64,000 bases of DNA from Posidonia oceanica (GCA_037176725.1 JAZBRS010000077.1:4464001-4528000), one strand, 5' to 3'. Counted from the first letter of the stretch, positions 1-12,767 are shown. A program made the numbers and translations. The notes: generated by a model from the sequence alone, not told the origin.

Positions 1-3000
1 TATCCATGATGTTTCTACCCCCTTTCCAGTCTCCCTCCACCTCACGGCTGTTGCTGGCTCCGAGTTAGGCGTTCATATGATCCGACCGTGTGCCAGGCCG
101 AAGCATTCTTCTGCACCACCCACCATGCTTCCTCAGGCCCAAGCCCCAGTACACTTGTTAGGTAACCTACAGCCAGTATCCCCAATACATCTCCTAGGCA
201 AGCCTCCGCTAGGGTCTCCTGTACACTTGTTAGGAAGACCTCAGCCTCCACCCCCTTTGCCTTCCCAGCAACCCCCTTTTCCATACCCCCCTCAACCAAT
301 AGGCACCCCTGTAGCCCCTCTCGTGCTCGCTGCACGCACTCTCGTGGTTATTAACCTAACCTGGGACACCCATCGTGTACCTTACAGCTACGCCACAGAA
401 ATGTGCGTGGAAGTGATGTGATCGGGGAAGGCCTACAAACCCCCAGTATCGATGGCTAGACCTAGTCATCCAGAACTTGCAGCACCTCCTCCCTTAGGCC
501 AACCTGCAACACTGCCACCATCAGGCCAACCTCTTGTACCTTCCATAGCTGAACCTGTCCCAAAAGCCACACTTCCTACCACCAAAAAGGGCCAGCCCAA
601 GGCCGACATTACTTCCCAACTCAAAATGGTTAAAGCCGACATATCCATTTGGGACCTAATACACACCTCTGCCGAACACCGCGAGGCTTTTCTTCGCGTG
701 TTCCAAGCTGCCCATGTGTCCCAAGCCATAGAACCTGCTGTCTTGGAAAGCATGGTCGGAATGATTGCGGAGCACTAGGTCATCACTTTCACGAGTGATG
801 AGTTGCCTCTGGCGGAGATTAATCATAACCAACCCTTATTCGTCACGGTACAATTCAAGAACTTTCGCATTCCCCTTGCGCTGGTCGATAATGGGTCAGG
901 CCTTAACGTTTGTCCCTTGTGAACAACAACAAAGCTTGGATTCAAAGCCAAGGACATTACTCCGGCTATAAAGGGAATGACAGCTTTTGATAATACCTAC
1001 CATGACGCTCTAGGGATTTTGATTATTCCTCTTATCATTGGCCCGGTCACATTCAATGTGGAATTCTACATCGTTGAGTTGGAGCCTAACTTCAACTTTC
1101 TGCTTGGGTGCCCTTGGCTCCACAAGCATCAGGTTATCCCCTCGACCCTCCATCGCATGATCAAGTTCCACCGAGGTGACGATGTCATCGTTGTCATGGC
1201 GGAGAATTTTGAGAAGGAGTGGATCGAGGCAATCTCCTCTATCTCTTCACAGACTGTCCCCTTTGATCCTAAACTCTCAGATGCTTTATACCACGTTAAT
1301 CGGTGCGAGCCGGTTAACTTTATACCAGATCTTGAATGTGTCAACTCTTTAGCCGTTCACAATAACCCTTTCCAGATGGTCGAAAACATCTGTCACAGGT
1401 GGAGTTACATCAATGGGACACCGCTCGGGCGATACGGCTAGGGAATCGCTGAGCCGATCGTGGCAGAGGAGCGAAGAGATAACGAGGGTCTTGGATACGA
1501 CCTGCAGGCTGATGAAAGTAAGCACCCGCAGCCGAAGAGTCAAAGAATGATCATTCCCCAGGACCTCGCTAACTTCACCAGTGCAGGTATCCTGGGTTCA
1601 AGCAGAGTTCAAGCCGTAGTGCAGTCGGAGCCATGCCAAAGCCCTTCGTTGCTGGGAGAAGACTAGGTCTGCATTGAGGACTACTACTCGGATGAGGAGC
1701 AGTCTGGCACAGTAGGGGTAGCCCGGACCTGCAGCGAGATCCAACTCGACTCGGCAACATCTCGGTTAGTTTGTCTGGCCCTTCCCACCACAGATCATAA
1801 AGCAGCAGATTTGGCAGGCCCTTTGGCAGAATTGACAGTCTCTGAGCTTCCTGTAGTCTTATCAGCATCACCGATGCCAGCACAAACAGCTCTGAAGTCA
1901 AGGACACCAGCTTAGGCACACTTAGCCAGTCTGCCTGTGGCCACAGTCGCATCAGTACAACTGTCACCCTCTCTGGCAGGTCAATCATTGAGTTCAGCCA
2001 GCAGCACGACTCAGCCCGTTTCAGCAGCCACGTCACAAGCAACACTGTAGGCTTAGTCAGTCACACATCCTCCTGCCTCAAAACATCAACTCTCGTGGCA
2101 GGCCCCCATGGTGTCAGAGGCCATGCAGTCACCATCACAACCAGAACCAGAGGCCCTATCGAGCAGCACAACCTCCCAGCCAATGGTCTCCCAGAAGAAC
2201 AGCTTCGCCTCCCCTCCAACTGCAGTAGTGACTTTGGCAGCGCACCCATCAGCGGCGCTGCAGACCAATCTGTTTGGATCACTGATGATCAGGCTGCCAC
2301 AACCCGCCATGTTTGCAGGCCAGCCAAAGCAAGCACCTAGAACCGTGGTACATCTAGCAGCCGCACCAGAGCCAGAGGCCCTCGGCGCTTTCTACGTCGA
2401 CTCACCCTCGGATGAGGAAGAAGGAGCGGCAGCCGAGGCCCAGGTCGATGCGTGGATGGGAGACTTAGAGCTGCTGTACCAGGAACAGCTCACATTGCTA
2501 ACAGAGGACCTGACAGCATATCAGGTGGCCATGAAGAAGGGGAAAGCCGTGGCTATGGACCCCTCCTTGCAGAAGGACCATGCCTCTATCATGGTCAATG
2601 AAGAAGACTTGGCGGTAGTGGCCTCCACTAGACCAGATGAACTGATCACTTTGCAGCCACAAGGCGGGTCTAGGTGGTTGGTGCAGCACATGCCTCACTC
2701 CAGCAATACCCCAATTGGCCACTAGTTCGATATATCCTCCACAACAAGGAGCATGGAGGGGGAAGCATCAGCAGTACAGGCAGTGACAGAATCAGCTGAA
2801 TCAACAGAGCCAGTAGTGGCAGAGTCAGTAGCAGTGCCAGAAATAGAGTTAGCAACAGTGCCATCAGCGATAGAGTAGGCAGAGGAAGTCGCCAGGACAG
2901 AGGTCATGCACCGAGGATACAGAAACACTCGAGTAAGCGTGACCATCCTGAAGCGTCACCAGGGCCAAGAAGCAGAACATCTACACTCCTTTGACATAAC

Positions 3001-6000
3001 AAACCCCACCTTTGAAAAGGAGATCCTCTCGGAACTTGTTGCATACGGAGAAGAAGATGATGCAGGCGAGGATGAGAACGATGGGCCATCGCCCAAGTTC
3101 CGACCCTATGACAACGATCCAGAAGGCCCCAACCTTCATGTCGAGGAGGAGACGGAGGTTGTTAACATCGGCATAACCGAAGAAGCCAGAGAGGTTCGCA
3201 TCAGCGCCCTACTATCGCCCCAGGCCAGAGCAGAGTTCATTGCATTCTTGAAGGAGTATGCAGATGTCATCGCCTGGAGCTATGAAGACATGGTCGGCCT
3301 CGATGTCGAAATAGTAGTCCATAACCTGCCCTTGGATATAGATGCCAAGCCAGTAAAGTAGAAGCTAAGAAGATGGCGACCGCAGTGGCTGCTCATGATC
3401 AAAGAAGAGATAATGAAGCAGCTTAGTGTCAACTTTCTGAAGGTCGTCCTTTACCCTGAGTGGCTTGCGAACATTGTGCCAGTGCCCAAGAAGGTTGGCC
3501 GAGTCCGGATATGTATCGACTACAGGGACCTGAACAAGGCGAGTCCCAAGGATGATTTCCCATTGCCTCATATTGACGTCCTAGTCAACAACACAGTAGG
3601 CCACAAGATGCTATCCTTTATGGACGGCTTCTCCGGCTATAATCAAATCAAAATGGCAGAAGAAGACATGGAGAAGACATCATTCATCACCCCTTGAGGG
3701 GTCTTCTGCTACCAAGTTATGCCGTTTGGGCTTAAGAATGCTGGTGCAACTTATCAGAGGGCGATGACTGCACTGTTCCACGACCTCATGCACCAAGAAG
3801 TGGAGGTTTACGTGGACGATATGATTGCCAAAACCAAAAAGCCTGAGGAAGCTCTTTGACTGCTTGAGGAAATACAAACTGCAGCTTAACCCTAGTAAAT
3901 GCGTATTCCGAGTATCATCTGGCAAGCTCCTGGGCTACATTGTTAGCCAGAGGAGGATTGAAGTGGACTCGATGAAAGCAAAAGCCATCGTGGACATGCC
4001 ATCTCCTAGGACTAAAAAGGAGGTCCGAGGCCTACTTGGGCGTTTACAGTATATCAGTCGCTTCATTGCACAGCTTACGCCCATCTGCGAACCCATATTC
4101 AAGCTCCTGAAGAAGAATGCACAAATTGACTAGAGCAAGGAGTGCCAGGCTGCATTTGACAAAATCAAACTCCTCCTGATCAAGCCTCCTGTCCTGGTTC
4201 CTCCCACGCTGAGGAGACCCTTGCTTCTCTACCTTTCTACCACGCAGCATTCCATGGGCGCCGTCTTGGGCCAACATGACGAATCTGGTAGAAAGGAGCA
4301 TGCCATTTATTACTTGAGCAAGAAGTTCAATGAATGCGAGGCTAGGTACAACACAATAGAGAAGACCTACTTATCCCTTGTCTAGGCTGCACAGAAATTA
4401 AGGCATTATATGATGGCATACCCAGTTCAGCTCTTGTGCCGACATGATCCTATCAAGTTCCTCTTTCAGAAGCTGGCTATGGTGGGCAGATGTGTCAAGT
4501 GGCAGGTGTTGTTATCTCAGTACGACATCACCTTCGTCACACAGAAATCCATGAAGGGCCAGGCCATGGCAGATCACCTTGCTGATTTTTCTCTACCTGA
4601 GTACCAGCCTCTCCAGACGCAGTTCCCTGACGAAGATATCCTTTTTGCAATGGAGGACTCTGAGGAGAAAGACCTAGAGGACCAAGAGGAATGGCAGCTG
4701 TACTTTGATGGCGCTGTCAACAAGAAGGGCCGAGGCGTAGGTGCAGTGCTGACCACGCCACAGGGGTAGATGATTCCTTTTGCGAGGAAGCTGACTTTCA
4801 CATGCACAAACAATGAAGCAGAATATGAAGTGTACATCCTGGTATTGAAAGTCACCCTCGAGCATAAGGCGCAGAAGCTACATGTGCACGGCGATGTCAT
4901 GCTGGTGATCTCTCAAGTGAATGGCGACTGGAAGACAAAAGATCCAAAACTTGTGCCATATCCGAACACTTGCTGAAGCTAATGGAAGAATTTGGGAGCA
5001 TCTGCTTCACATACATGAACAGAGCAAAGAATGCGTATGCAGATGCACTAGCAACCCTGGCATCCTGGCTCAGTATACCTGAAGACAGTGTAGTAGATGT
5101 ATCAGTTACCTGCATAGAGCAGCCCGTGCATTGCATGAACATAAAGGAGGCAGATCTAGCAGAAGAGTGACCGTGGTATCATGACATTAAGGCTTTCCTG
5201 GAGTCCGGCAGCCTTCCACCTGGCACCATAGCAGCAGATAAGAGAACTTTGGCACGTCTGGTGTCGAAGTATGTATTAGGGGCAGGGTAGCTATATAGAA
5301 GATCATACAATCAAATGCTATTACGCTGCCTGAACAAGTCGAAGGCTGACACGCTGATGCTCCAAGTGCATGTAGGGACCTGTGGCCCGCACATGAACGA
5401 CATCCTCCTAGCCAAGAAGATCATGCTCCAAGGCTATTTCTGGCTGACCATGGAAGCGGATTGCTACCGGTTTGTGCGTAAATGCCACAACTGCCAGATC
5501 CATGGTAACTTTATCAAGGCTCCCCCACAACTGCTGCATAACATGTCATCGCCAAGGCCTTTCTCTACCTAGGGGATCGATGTCATTGGTGCAATACACC
5601 TTGCTGCTTCGAACGGTCATTGCTTCATTCTGGTGGCGATTGACTACTTTACTAAGTGGGTGGAAGCAGCCTCTTATAAGACAGTCACTGTTGTAGCAAC
5701 AAAAAAATTTATCAGGAACAATATCGTTGCCCGTTATGGGGTCCCGCACTCCATCATCTCTAATAATGGCACGAACTTTATCGCCAAAAGGACCGAGGAG
5801 TACCTGCAGAGCCTCAAGATCAAGTATCACAGGTCCTCACCTTATCGGCCACAGATGAACAGAGCAGTGGAGTCTGCCAACAAAAACATTGTCAAAATCA
5901 TGAAGAAGATGGCAGAAACCTATAAGGATTGGCATGACAAGCTCCCGTACGCGCTCTGGGTGTACAGAACATCAATCTGGACCTCAACGGGAGCCACCCC

Positions 6001-6415
6001 GTACACTCTGGTGTACGGCATGGAGGCGGTGTTACTTGTCGAAGTAGAGATCCCCTCATTGCGGATCCTACGAGAAGCTGAGTTGGAAGAGGCAGAATGG
6101 GTCGAAGACCGCTGTGTCCAACTGAATCTAATTGATGAGCACTAACTACAAGCTATGCATAATGCTCACTGTTACCAGAAGCGGATGGCTAGAGCATTCT
6201 TGAAGAAAGTCCAGCCCAAAAGCTTCCAGCCAAGAGATCTCGTTCTACGCGCCATTTATTTACCTGACGGTCAAGGCAAATTCCAACCTAATTGGCGTGG
6301 CCCCTTTGTGGTCAAGCAGATCTTCTCAGGCGGCACCGTAACTCTTGAGGACATGGACCAGGTTGAGCAGTCTAAGCCGGTCAACTTGTGCTACCACAAG
6401 AAGTACTATCAGTAG
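1..6415 (+). pseudogene. Element A gag (3' end) and pol, decayed
   Basis: This is the remnant of a Gag-Pol polyprotein gene. In order it holds the Gag tail with HLLG-type proline repeats (about 77-260), the protease with a DNGSG core (about 885-900), an acidic linker, RT with YVDD (about 3808-3820), the degenerate RNase H, archaeal-type RNase H (about 4700-5080) and integrase (about 5340-6150). It ends at TAG 6413-6415, as B does. In-frame stops include 419, 776, 920, 1439, 1664, 2723, 3359, 3695, 4131, 4767, 5168, 5570 and 6143. Against B about 20 bases are missing near 3845-3850, which breaks the RT frame. Most stops replace CAG or TGG codons of B, so they are C-to-T or G-to-A changes. At 266-268, where B has its gag-terminal TAG, A has in-frame CAG. 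It cannot encode a working polyprotein. Confidence 0.93.
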
Positions 6416-6735
6416 CCTGGGGCAACCACTGCAGATCCTTGTTCTCCGTCCCACCTCTTGCATTCCCACCCCTTGTACACTTCTGTACCTCTTTTCGTCC
6501 TATCTCCCACATCTTTACCCCTGTACATCTTCATGCATCACTTTGGCCTACCTTCTGCATTTTTATCACTGCATTCCCATACATTCCATCCTTTATCCCT
6601 TCCATAATCATCATCGTCATCCTCATAAAATCATGCATTGCATCTTGCCCAGTGATGAAAATCGGATGTGCTTGCCTACTCTAGAAGGAATCTACCCAAC
6701 CTCACTCGACACTACTTAGGTGTCTTAGCTAGTGA
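6416..6735 (+). other. Element A post-pol spacer
   Basis: This short pyrimidine-rich untranslated stretch corresponds to 22880-23166 of B. I see no gene in it. It ends with the purine run AGTGAGGGAG, at which B inserted. Confidence 0.7.
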
Positions 6736-6740
6736 GGGAG
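6736..6740 (+). repeat. Target-site duplication of B, left copy (GGGAG)
   Basis: GGGAG lies directly before the TG of the 5' LTR. The same five bases follow the CA of the 3' LTR at 35834-35838. A 5-bp duplication is normal for Ty3/gypsy integrases. Confidence 0.95.
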
Positions 6741-8267
6741 TGTTGACACCCCATCTTGGCAGGCTTGGACCCTTGGAGCCCTCTTGGTGATTGCTGGATC
6801 AAACCCCAACCAAACCCTAACCCTAATCCTCCTCTCTACCCTTCAAAAACAGCCCATTTTGACCTAAACCTTTACCCCCCTTCCCAACCTCAAAACCTAA
6901 CCAAAATCCATAGGAAAACCCACCAACATCCACTCAACAAGCCTACCCAAAAACCTAGAAATTTCCAAGCCTAACCCATTCCCAAAAACCATAGAAAACC
7001 TAGGTGAAACTACCCTTTTCCTACACCTTGAAACCCCTCCAAAACCTCCTTAGAATCAAACCAAAACCTTAGACCCAAGACTTCAAAACCTAGACTACCC
7101 TCCCACCAATTTTCACTCCATTCTAAGACCATTAGGACCCTCTTTCACCCAAATTATCCTTTTCTCTCTCCGGGATTATCATTTTCTCTCTCCTCTCTCT
7201 CTCCTGATTATCATCTCCCTTTTTCCCCCTTTCTCATCCTTTTTTGGGTCTGGCTGTGGGCCCCCTCTGTGCTTCTACCCCTCCTCTATCCTATCCTGAT
7301 TTTTACTTTATTTTTAACACTTTTTCTGAATTTTTAAAAATCGTTTTCCTCCAATCTATCCTTTCCCCTTTTATTCCCCTTTTTATTCCAGTTCTTCCCT
7401 CCTTCTCTTCCTCTTTTCTCCCTTTTGCAAAAATCCACAAAAACCCATAAAAATCTGTAAAATCTCAAAACATAAAACAAGCAAATCAGTACACTAAGAA
7501 AAACAATTAAAAAATATTAAACAAGCAATTAACAACTTAAACCTAACTAAATCAAGTTAAAAGAAAAACCAAACATGCAAACTAAAAAATGTAAAACAAA
7601 TCAAAAGAAAACACTGAAAAATCAAGGAAAAAGCTAAAATAAAATCAAAACCCACCAAAAATAAAAACCCCATCAGAAGAATTAAAAAACAAACCCTAAA
7701 AAGAAGAATTAAAAATCAAACACTAAAACAAGCAATTAAAGAAGGCAAAAGACTTAACCTAATAAACATAAGAAAAACAAGTTAAAAACTTAATTAAAAA
7801 AGAAGAGAAAAACACATCTGAAAGACTTAAAAAACATCCTATCAAACCAGAAAAATCCAACTAAAAACTTCAAGAAAAATAAACAAAATAAAAATCAAAA
7901 CACAACTTAAAAGATTTAAGAAGGAAAAACCTTAACAAGACTACAACTTAAAAGTCTAAAAAACATCCTGATTAATGGGAAATTAAATCCTAAAAAATCC
8001 TAATTAATATCCTAAGTATCCAACAAGGGAAATAAAATTTTTAAAACAATTTAAAAAAAGGTTTAACAAACATTTAATCAAGTGAAAACTAATTAAAAGC
8101 AAAACCAAAACCCTAAAATCCTAATCAAGCCCAAAACCCATTTAAACCACACTAATTAACCAAAAGGAGTCATTAAAAAATCTGTTTAAGATCCTGTTTC
8201 ACAGCACAAGCACCTTAATATTTTTACTTATTTTTAATTTATTTTTTCCTATTTTATTTCCCCATTC

Positions 8268-8313
8268 TACCCTCTCTTTCTTTCTTCCTTCTTTCTTTCT
8301 TTCTTTCTTTCCT
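8268..8313 (+). repeat. CTTT/CTTTT microsatellite inside the 5' LTR
   Basis: This is a run of TTTC/CTTT units in the pyrimidine-rich part of the LTR. It is present unchanged in the other LTR near 31335-31380. Confidence 0.85.
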
Positions 8314-10080
8314 TATTGGGCTCAATCCGGCCCGTTTCTCCTTTTTTCTTTTTTTCTTTCTTTTTTCTCGGCCTGCAGCAGTCCGGCCCGTTTTCTCCTT
8401 CTTCTTCCTCCTTCTTCCTCGCGCTTCCACCGGATTTCCTTCCCGCGAGCTCGCTGCTACAGATCTCCCTCCATCCATTTGAATTCGAAGCTCCGTCCTT
8501 TCATCTACAGCAGCTCGCCGCCCCTCCTTCATCTCAGCGCCTTTTCCGGAGGCTTTGAATGCCGGTCGACTCATCGACATCCATCGCGTCTGCTGCAGTG
8601 CCGCCGATGAGTTTGAATTCAGCAGCGCGCCAGCAGTAGCTCCGGATATAAGTCCCCGTTCCTTCCTTCAATCCGGGACGACCAGACCTTCATGTGCAAA
8701 GCCAGCAACGAGCAGCCTTCACCTTCAGAGCAAACCAGAGAGTGAAGGAGCATTTTCCACTTCATCTCTTCCGCCTGAAACAACCTTCTTCTCTTCTTCT
8801 TTACCTCCTCCATTTCGAGAAAAAAGAGAGCAGTGAGAGTAGAGTTCGAGAGTCCCTGTGGCATCCCGGAGAGAAGCCTCCATTTCAGACCAATCCCCAC
8901 ATCCAATTCTCCTCTTTCCTTCTCTGAAATCTTCAGGAAACACCCTTCTTCCATTTCCAGCTGACCAACACCCTTCCCGGCCTTCATCCTTCTCCCAATT
9001 CCTTCCCCAAATTCACCCAGAAACTCAGTCATTCCCCAGCATCGTTCCCCAGCCATTCCACCACCTAACCTGCCCTGAAACATCACCTGAAGCCAACTAC
9101 AACGCAACACCTTCCCTTTGCAATTTCCTCCACTCTAGCCCACCACCTTCTCCCAAATTCTACCCAGAAGTTCACCACACATCCACCTTTCCAAAGCCCC
9201 GGCCATCAGACCTTCTCGTCCACCACAGACCTTAAAACCCACTACAAACACTTGGCCTTGCTTCTGTCAGAAATCAACCCGGACCTCCATTCCCTATCTA
9301 CTCACACTAGAACCCATTCCAAAGCATCCGAACTCCATCACCAGCGTCCCAGCAACCCATCGGAGCGCTCCATCCAAGCCGACGAGCAGCAACACCCCTC
9401 CCCGACCTCCGGCAGCAACCTGTGAACCCAAATCAGTCGAACCATCACCCGAGCTGCGAAGCTTCCGTCTGACTATCTGGGAAGCACCGGAGGAACATTC
9501 AGAAGCCGCTCCAACCTTCGCGAGCGACGGACGACGCCCGCTGCGACCGAGCGATCTCCGCCGACCGGCTCTGGAACCACTGACGTCGGGGGAACGACTC
9601 AGACGCGGAAAGAGGTAAATTTTGCTTCCATTAGCTTCCTTTTCTTTTCCTCTCGCTTCCCCGCCCTTTAGACTAGCTTTTCCGGTCCTCCTGCTCCGTT
9701 TCCGCTCGCCGGTCCGGTCATCTTCTCCGGCAACGTCCTCCGGTCTTCACGGCGCTCCAGCCAGCGGAACGCCATCCCGGTGATCCCCGGAGCTCCGCAC
9801 GGACGTCAGGAGTCTCCTCCGGTCTTCAGAGTGCAGCTTCGCTGCGTCGAACGGCCGGACCGAGCTTCAGACCTTCTGTAGAGCTCCGGCGAACGCTCCG
9901 GCACGTTCCAGACAACGTCGTCCTCCACCGATTGCCGCCCTGCCTCCGCCAACTCCGGGAGCACCTCCTCCGCCCGACTGCGCATCCTCAGCCCCCCCCC
10001 GTCGGCGACACGAACTCTGGAAGCTTCGTGCTACAGTGATCGTCGCCGTCGACGATCAATACTGTGTCTTTATTTTTCAG

Positions 10081-10089
10081 TTTATATAG
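10081..10089 (+). promoter_or_regulatory. Possible TATA box in the LTR (weak)
   Basis: TTTATATAG lies within a T-rich stretch just after the GC-rich zone. It is the best TATA-like string near the middle of the LTR and recurs at 33148 in the second LTR. Nothing else fixes it as the start of transcription. Confidence 0.2.
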
Positions 10090-12641
10090 TTTTAGGGTAA
10101 ACATTGCATGTCTGTCCTAAGTTTCCTCTTTTTTGCATTCCAGTCCTTATTTCATTTATTCTGCTTAGTTCTTAATTAAATACTTTGCTAAATTGCACGA
10201 TCTATTTATAGTTTTCAATATTTGCAAGTAGATCCCTTTACTGTGCTGTGCTGCTTTAGTATTTTGTAATTTAGTCCTCCTGTTTTCAGTTTTTGCACTT
10301 AGGTCCTGCACTTAATCAGTTCATTTATTTACTCATATTTTACCATACTGTATTGCATCCTGGCCCCTTGCATGTTTTTATTTTTGCATTTAAGTCCCAT
10401 GCACTGTTAGAACTTAGGATTATTTTTTATTTTTCCATACTGCATTGCATTCCAAGTCCCTGCATTTTTCTATTTTTGCATTTAAGTCCATGCACTGTAG
10501 AAACATAGGTTCTGATTTTTATTTTTGGTTGATGCATTGCATATTTGCCCCTCTACTTTATCATATTTGCAGTTAGGTCCATTTTAAATGGACAGTAACT
10601 GTGCTGCATGCATTTTAACTTACTGCATTGCATTTTTAACCCCATGTTTTCCAGAAATTGCACTGTGGTCCTGTCATTTAAATTCCAGAGCATATTTTCC
10701 ATACTAAATTGCATTTTTAGCCCCTGCATGATTTCAAAATCACACATAGGTCCTTGCATGTTTAAAAAAAATCATGTGAAAAGACCATTTTGCCCCTAGG
10801 TTGCATTTTAGCTCCTATGCCTACCAAATTGCATACAGACCTTCCACTAGTACCCCCAGACTCCCCAGGACCTTGTTTTCTGGAAAATTTGCATTTTAGA
10901 CCCTAGATTTTTTCAAAATTGCACTCTGCCCCCTTTTGGTTTCAAAATCTCTTCCAAAACATACCTTCTTCTCAAAACACCTTTCTGAGCCTAGTTTTTT
11001 GCCAAATAGACCCTTGTCTTCCCCTGTTTTCAAAGTCTTCTCCCGTGGAACCTTGTTTTCTGGGAAATTTGCACTTTTGGCCCCTCTCCTTTTCCAAAAT
11101 GCTTTCTGAACTCCTGGTTTTTCCCAAATTACTTCTCTTTACTTTTCTTGCTTTTGCATACATCCTGCACTCATTTAGTCTTGCATTTTAGCATCTTCTT
11201 GCACACACTTAGCACTTCTAGCTCCCTTTCACTTGGGAGGCCCCTTTTGCACATCCCTAGGACCTCCTGAACACCTAGATCTGTTCTTCTCCCCTGTTCT
11301 GGCCCTTCTGCCTTGGAGTTGTGATATCTTTCAATCCAGCCGTTGGATCTTCTCAAGTAAGTTGCCCAGGCGACCGCAGCGAAGCGCTCTTCAGCACAGA
11401 CCAGACAGATTTCAGATCAGGCTCCCGGATTTCCAGGTATGTCCTCCTGAACCTTTGCATTGCATTCATTCGCATGCCATTTGCATAGTTTGCCTCGTTT
11501 TCGCTTTCGGTCTCTTTGAGCATGTAGAATAGGACCTCCCCTTCTTGTCTATCAATTCCAATCCTCGTTTCGCGTTTCCCCGTGTGTTTTGCGTTGTGTT
11601 TTCCCTGGATTTGCCACTTAATGCGACTTTTTCCCCCTTTTCCACGATCCGATCACATCGCGAGCTTTGGGCAGCGTGCGAGACACACCGTGGAGCGGTT
11701 TAGTGGGAAACGGTCACAAAGAGGCGGTAATCCCTCCGTTTGCCCACTCTCCCCTTTGCAGGTCTTTACACCTGCTCTGTGCGGCCCCGAACAGCGTCTG
11801 TTCTCACACACACGCTGTCTTACCTCTCTTTGGCTTCTTCTGATCTTTTTCTTTGCATTAGCATTCGCATAGCTTTTCCGGGGTTTTGTTTCGCTGATTT
11901 TGCACCGTTTTGCGTGCCATTCTGCTTTCTTGCCTCGTTTCGCGCCCGTCTTGTTTTTCGCTTGCTTTGCATGCCGGTTTCGTTCTTTTTGCGTCGTATT
12001 GCGTGCCATTCTGTTTCATTGTCTCGTTTTGCATGCCGCCTTACTTTTTTCGCTTGTTTTGCGCACCGGTTTCGCTCTTTCGCACCGTTTTGCGTGTCGT
12101 TCTCGTTTCTTGCCTCGTTTTGCGTGTTTTACGCCGTTTTCTCTTGCATGTCGATCCCATTGCATGGTTTTCACGCTGTTTTGTTTTCCTCACTTGCATT
12201 TGCATATAGGGTTGTGATGCTTACTGCCTGGAGTTCTCACGAGCTAGGTTTCGCCTGGTTCGGAACACGGACAGCGTAGCTGAGCACTTAGAGAGCACGT
12301 TTACTTCCCTGCCTTGCATTTTCCCACTTAGAGCACTCCTTGAGCATTCATTTAGGCATTCAATCCTGCATTTCCCTGCATATGCGAGCGTAAGCCTAGA
12401 AAGACCGATTCTCGGGCGTGTCGGGGGTGCCTAACACCTTCCCCGCGCGTAACAGGAGTCCTTGCCCTGTCTTCTGGCCCGCAATGACCATATTGCCCCT
12501 ATCCTAGGCTAGAGTCATCACATTTGCATTCATTTGCATTTGTTTTCCTTTGCATTGCTTTGCTTTGCATTTCTTTCTTGGTTTTGCGTGTTAATTCATG
12601 CATTTCCCCCGGTTTTCCTTGTCTCCCGTTAATAGACATGG

Positions 12642-12652
12642 TGGCGACTCTG
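12642..12652 (+). promoter_or_regulatory. PBS-like sequence inside the LTR
   Basis: TGGCGACTCTG, the first eleven bases of B's real primer site at 12768, occurs within the LTR about 125 bases upstream. It recurs at 35709 in the 3' LTR. Similar strings lie at 58839 in D and on the minus strand at 51697-51707 in E. Its role is unknown. Confidence 0.6.
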
Positions 12653-12767
12653 ATTTGTCTTATCTCTCCCTTTTCTCCTCGATTTTAAGTGTTTTCGAGT
12701 TGAGCCTCTTCCTCGGATCTCAATCGCTGCTAAATAGCGAGCCTGGTTCCGATCGGGATCGCTACAG

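Larger units (their letters stand above)
1..6740 (+). mobile_element. Element A, 5' portion: decayed Tat/Ogre-type LTR retrotransposon
   Basis: This stretch aligns colinearly with gag end, pol and post-pol spacer of the intact element B, but it is broken by many stops and at least one frame-shifting deletion. It is the outer host of B: its internal region stops at GGGAG (6736-6740) and resumes after B at 35834, where the text continues as in B's own copy at 23167. Its 5' LTR, leader and most of gag lie outside the window. The assignment to Tat/Ogre rests on the archaeal-type second RNase H and on similarity to B. Confidence 0.93.
6741..12766 (+). repeat. Element B 5' LTR (6026 bp)
   Basis: The LTR starts TGTTGACACC and ends GATCGCTACA. 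It shows sharp compositional zones: a C/A-rich start with AAACCCTAA telobox-like runs (6800-7110), a T/C zone, a long A-rich zone (7440-8170), a CTTT microsatellite, a C-rich zone (8550-10020) and a T-rich zone with recurrent TTGCATTT (10080-11170). A terminal region conserved in all LTRs of the window follows (12200-12766). Open frames inside it are short, differ between the two LTR copies and lack recognisable domains, so I do not call genes. Promoter and polyadenylation sites must lie here, but I cannot place them firmly. Confidence 0.97.

Noticed and set aside
8254..9235. Several open frames in the LTR (and their copies at 31321-32302)
   Set aside because: They lie in zones of extreme composition, overlap on both strands, lack any domain and are not kept in the A or D LTRs.
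6741..12766. This LTR as the 3' LTR of element A
   Set aside because: It is near-identical to 29808-35833, has GGGAG duplications with it, and A's own LTR with polypurine tract is at 40101.
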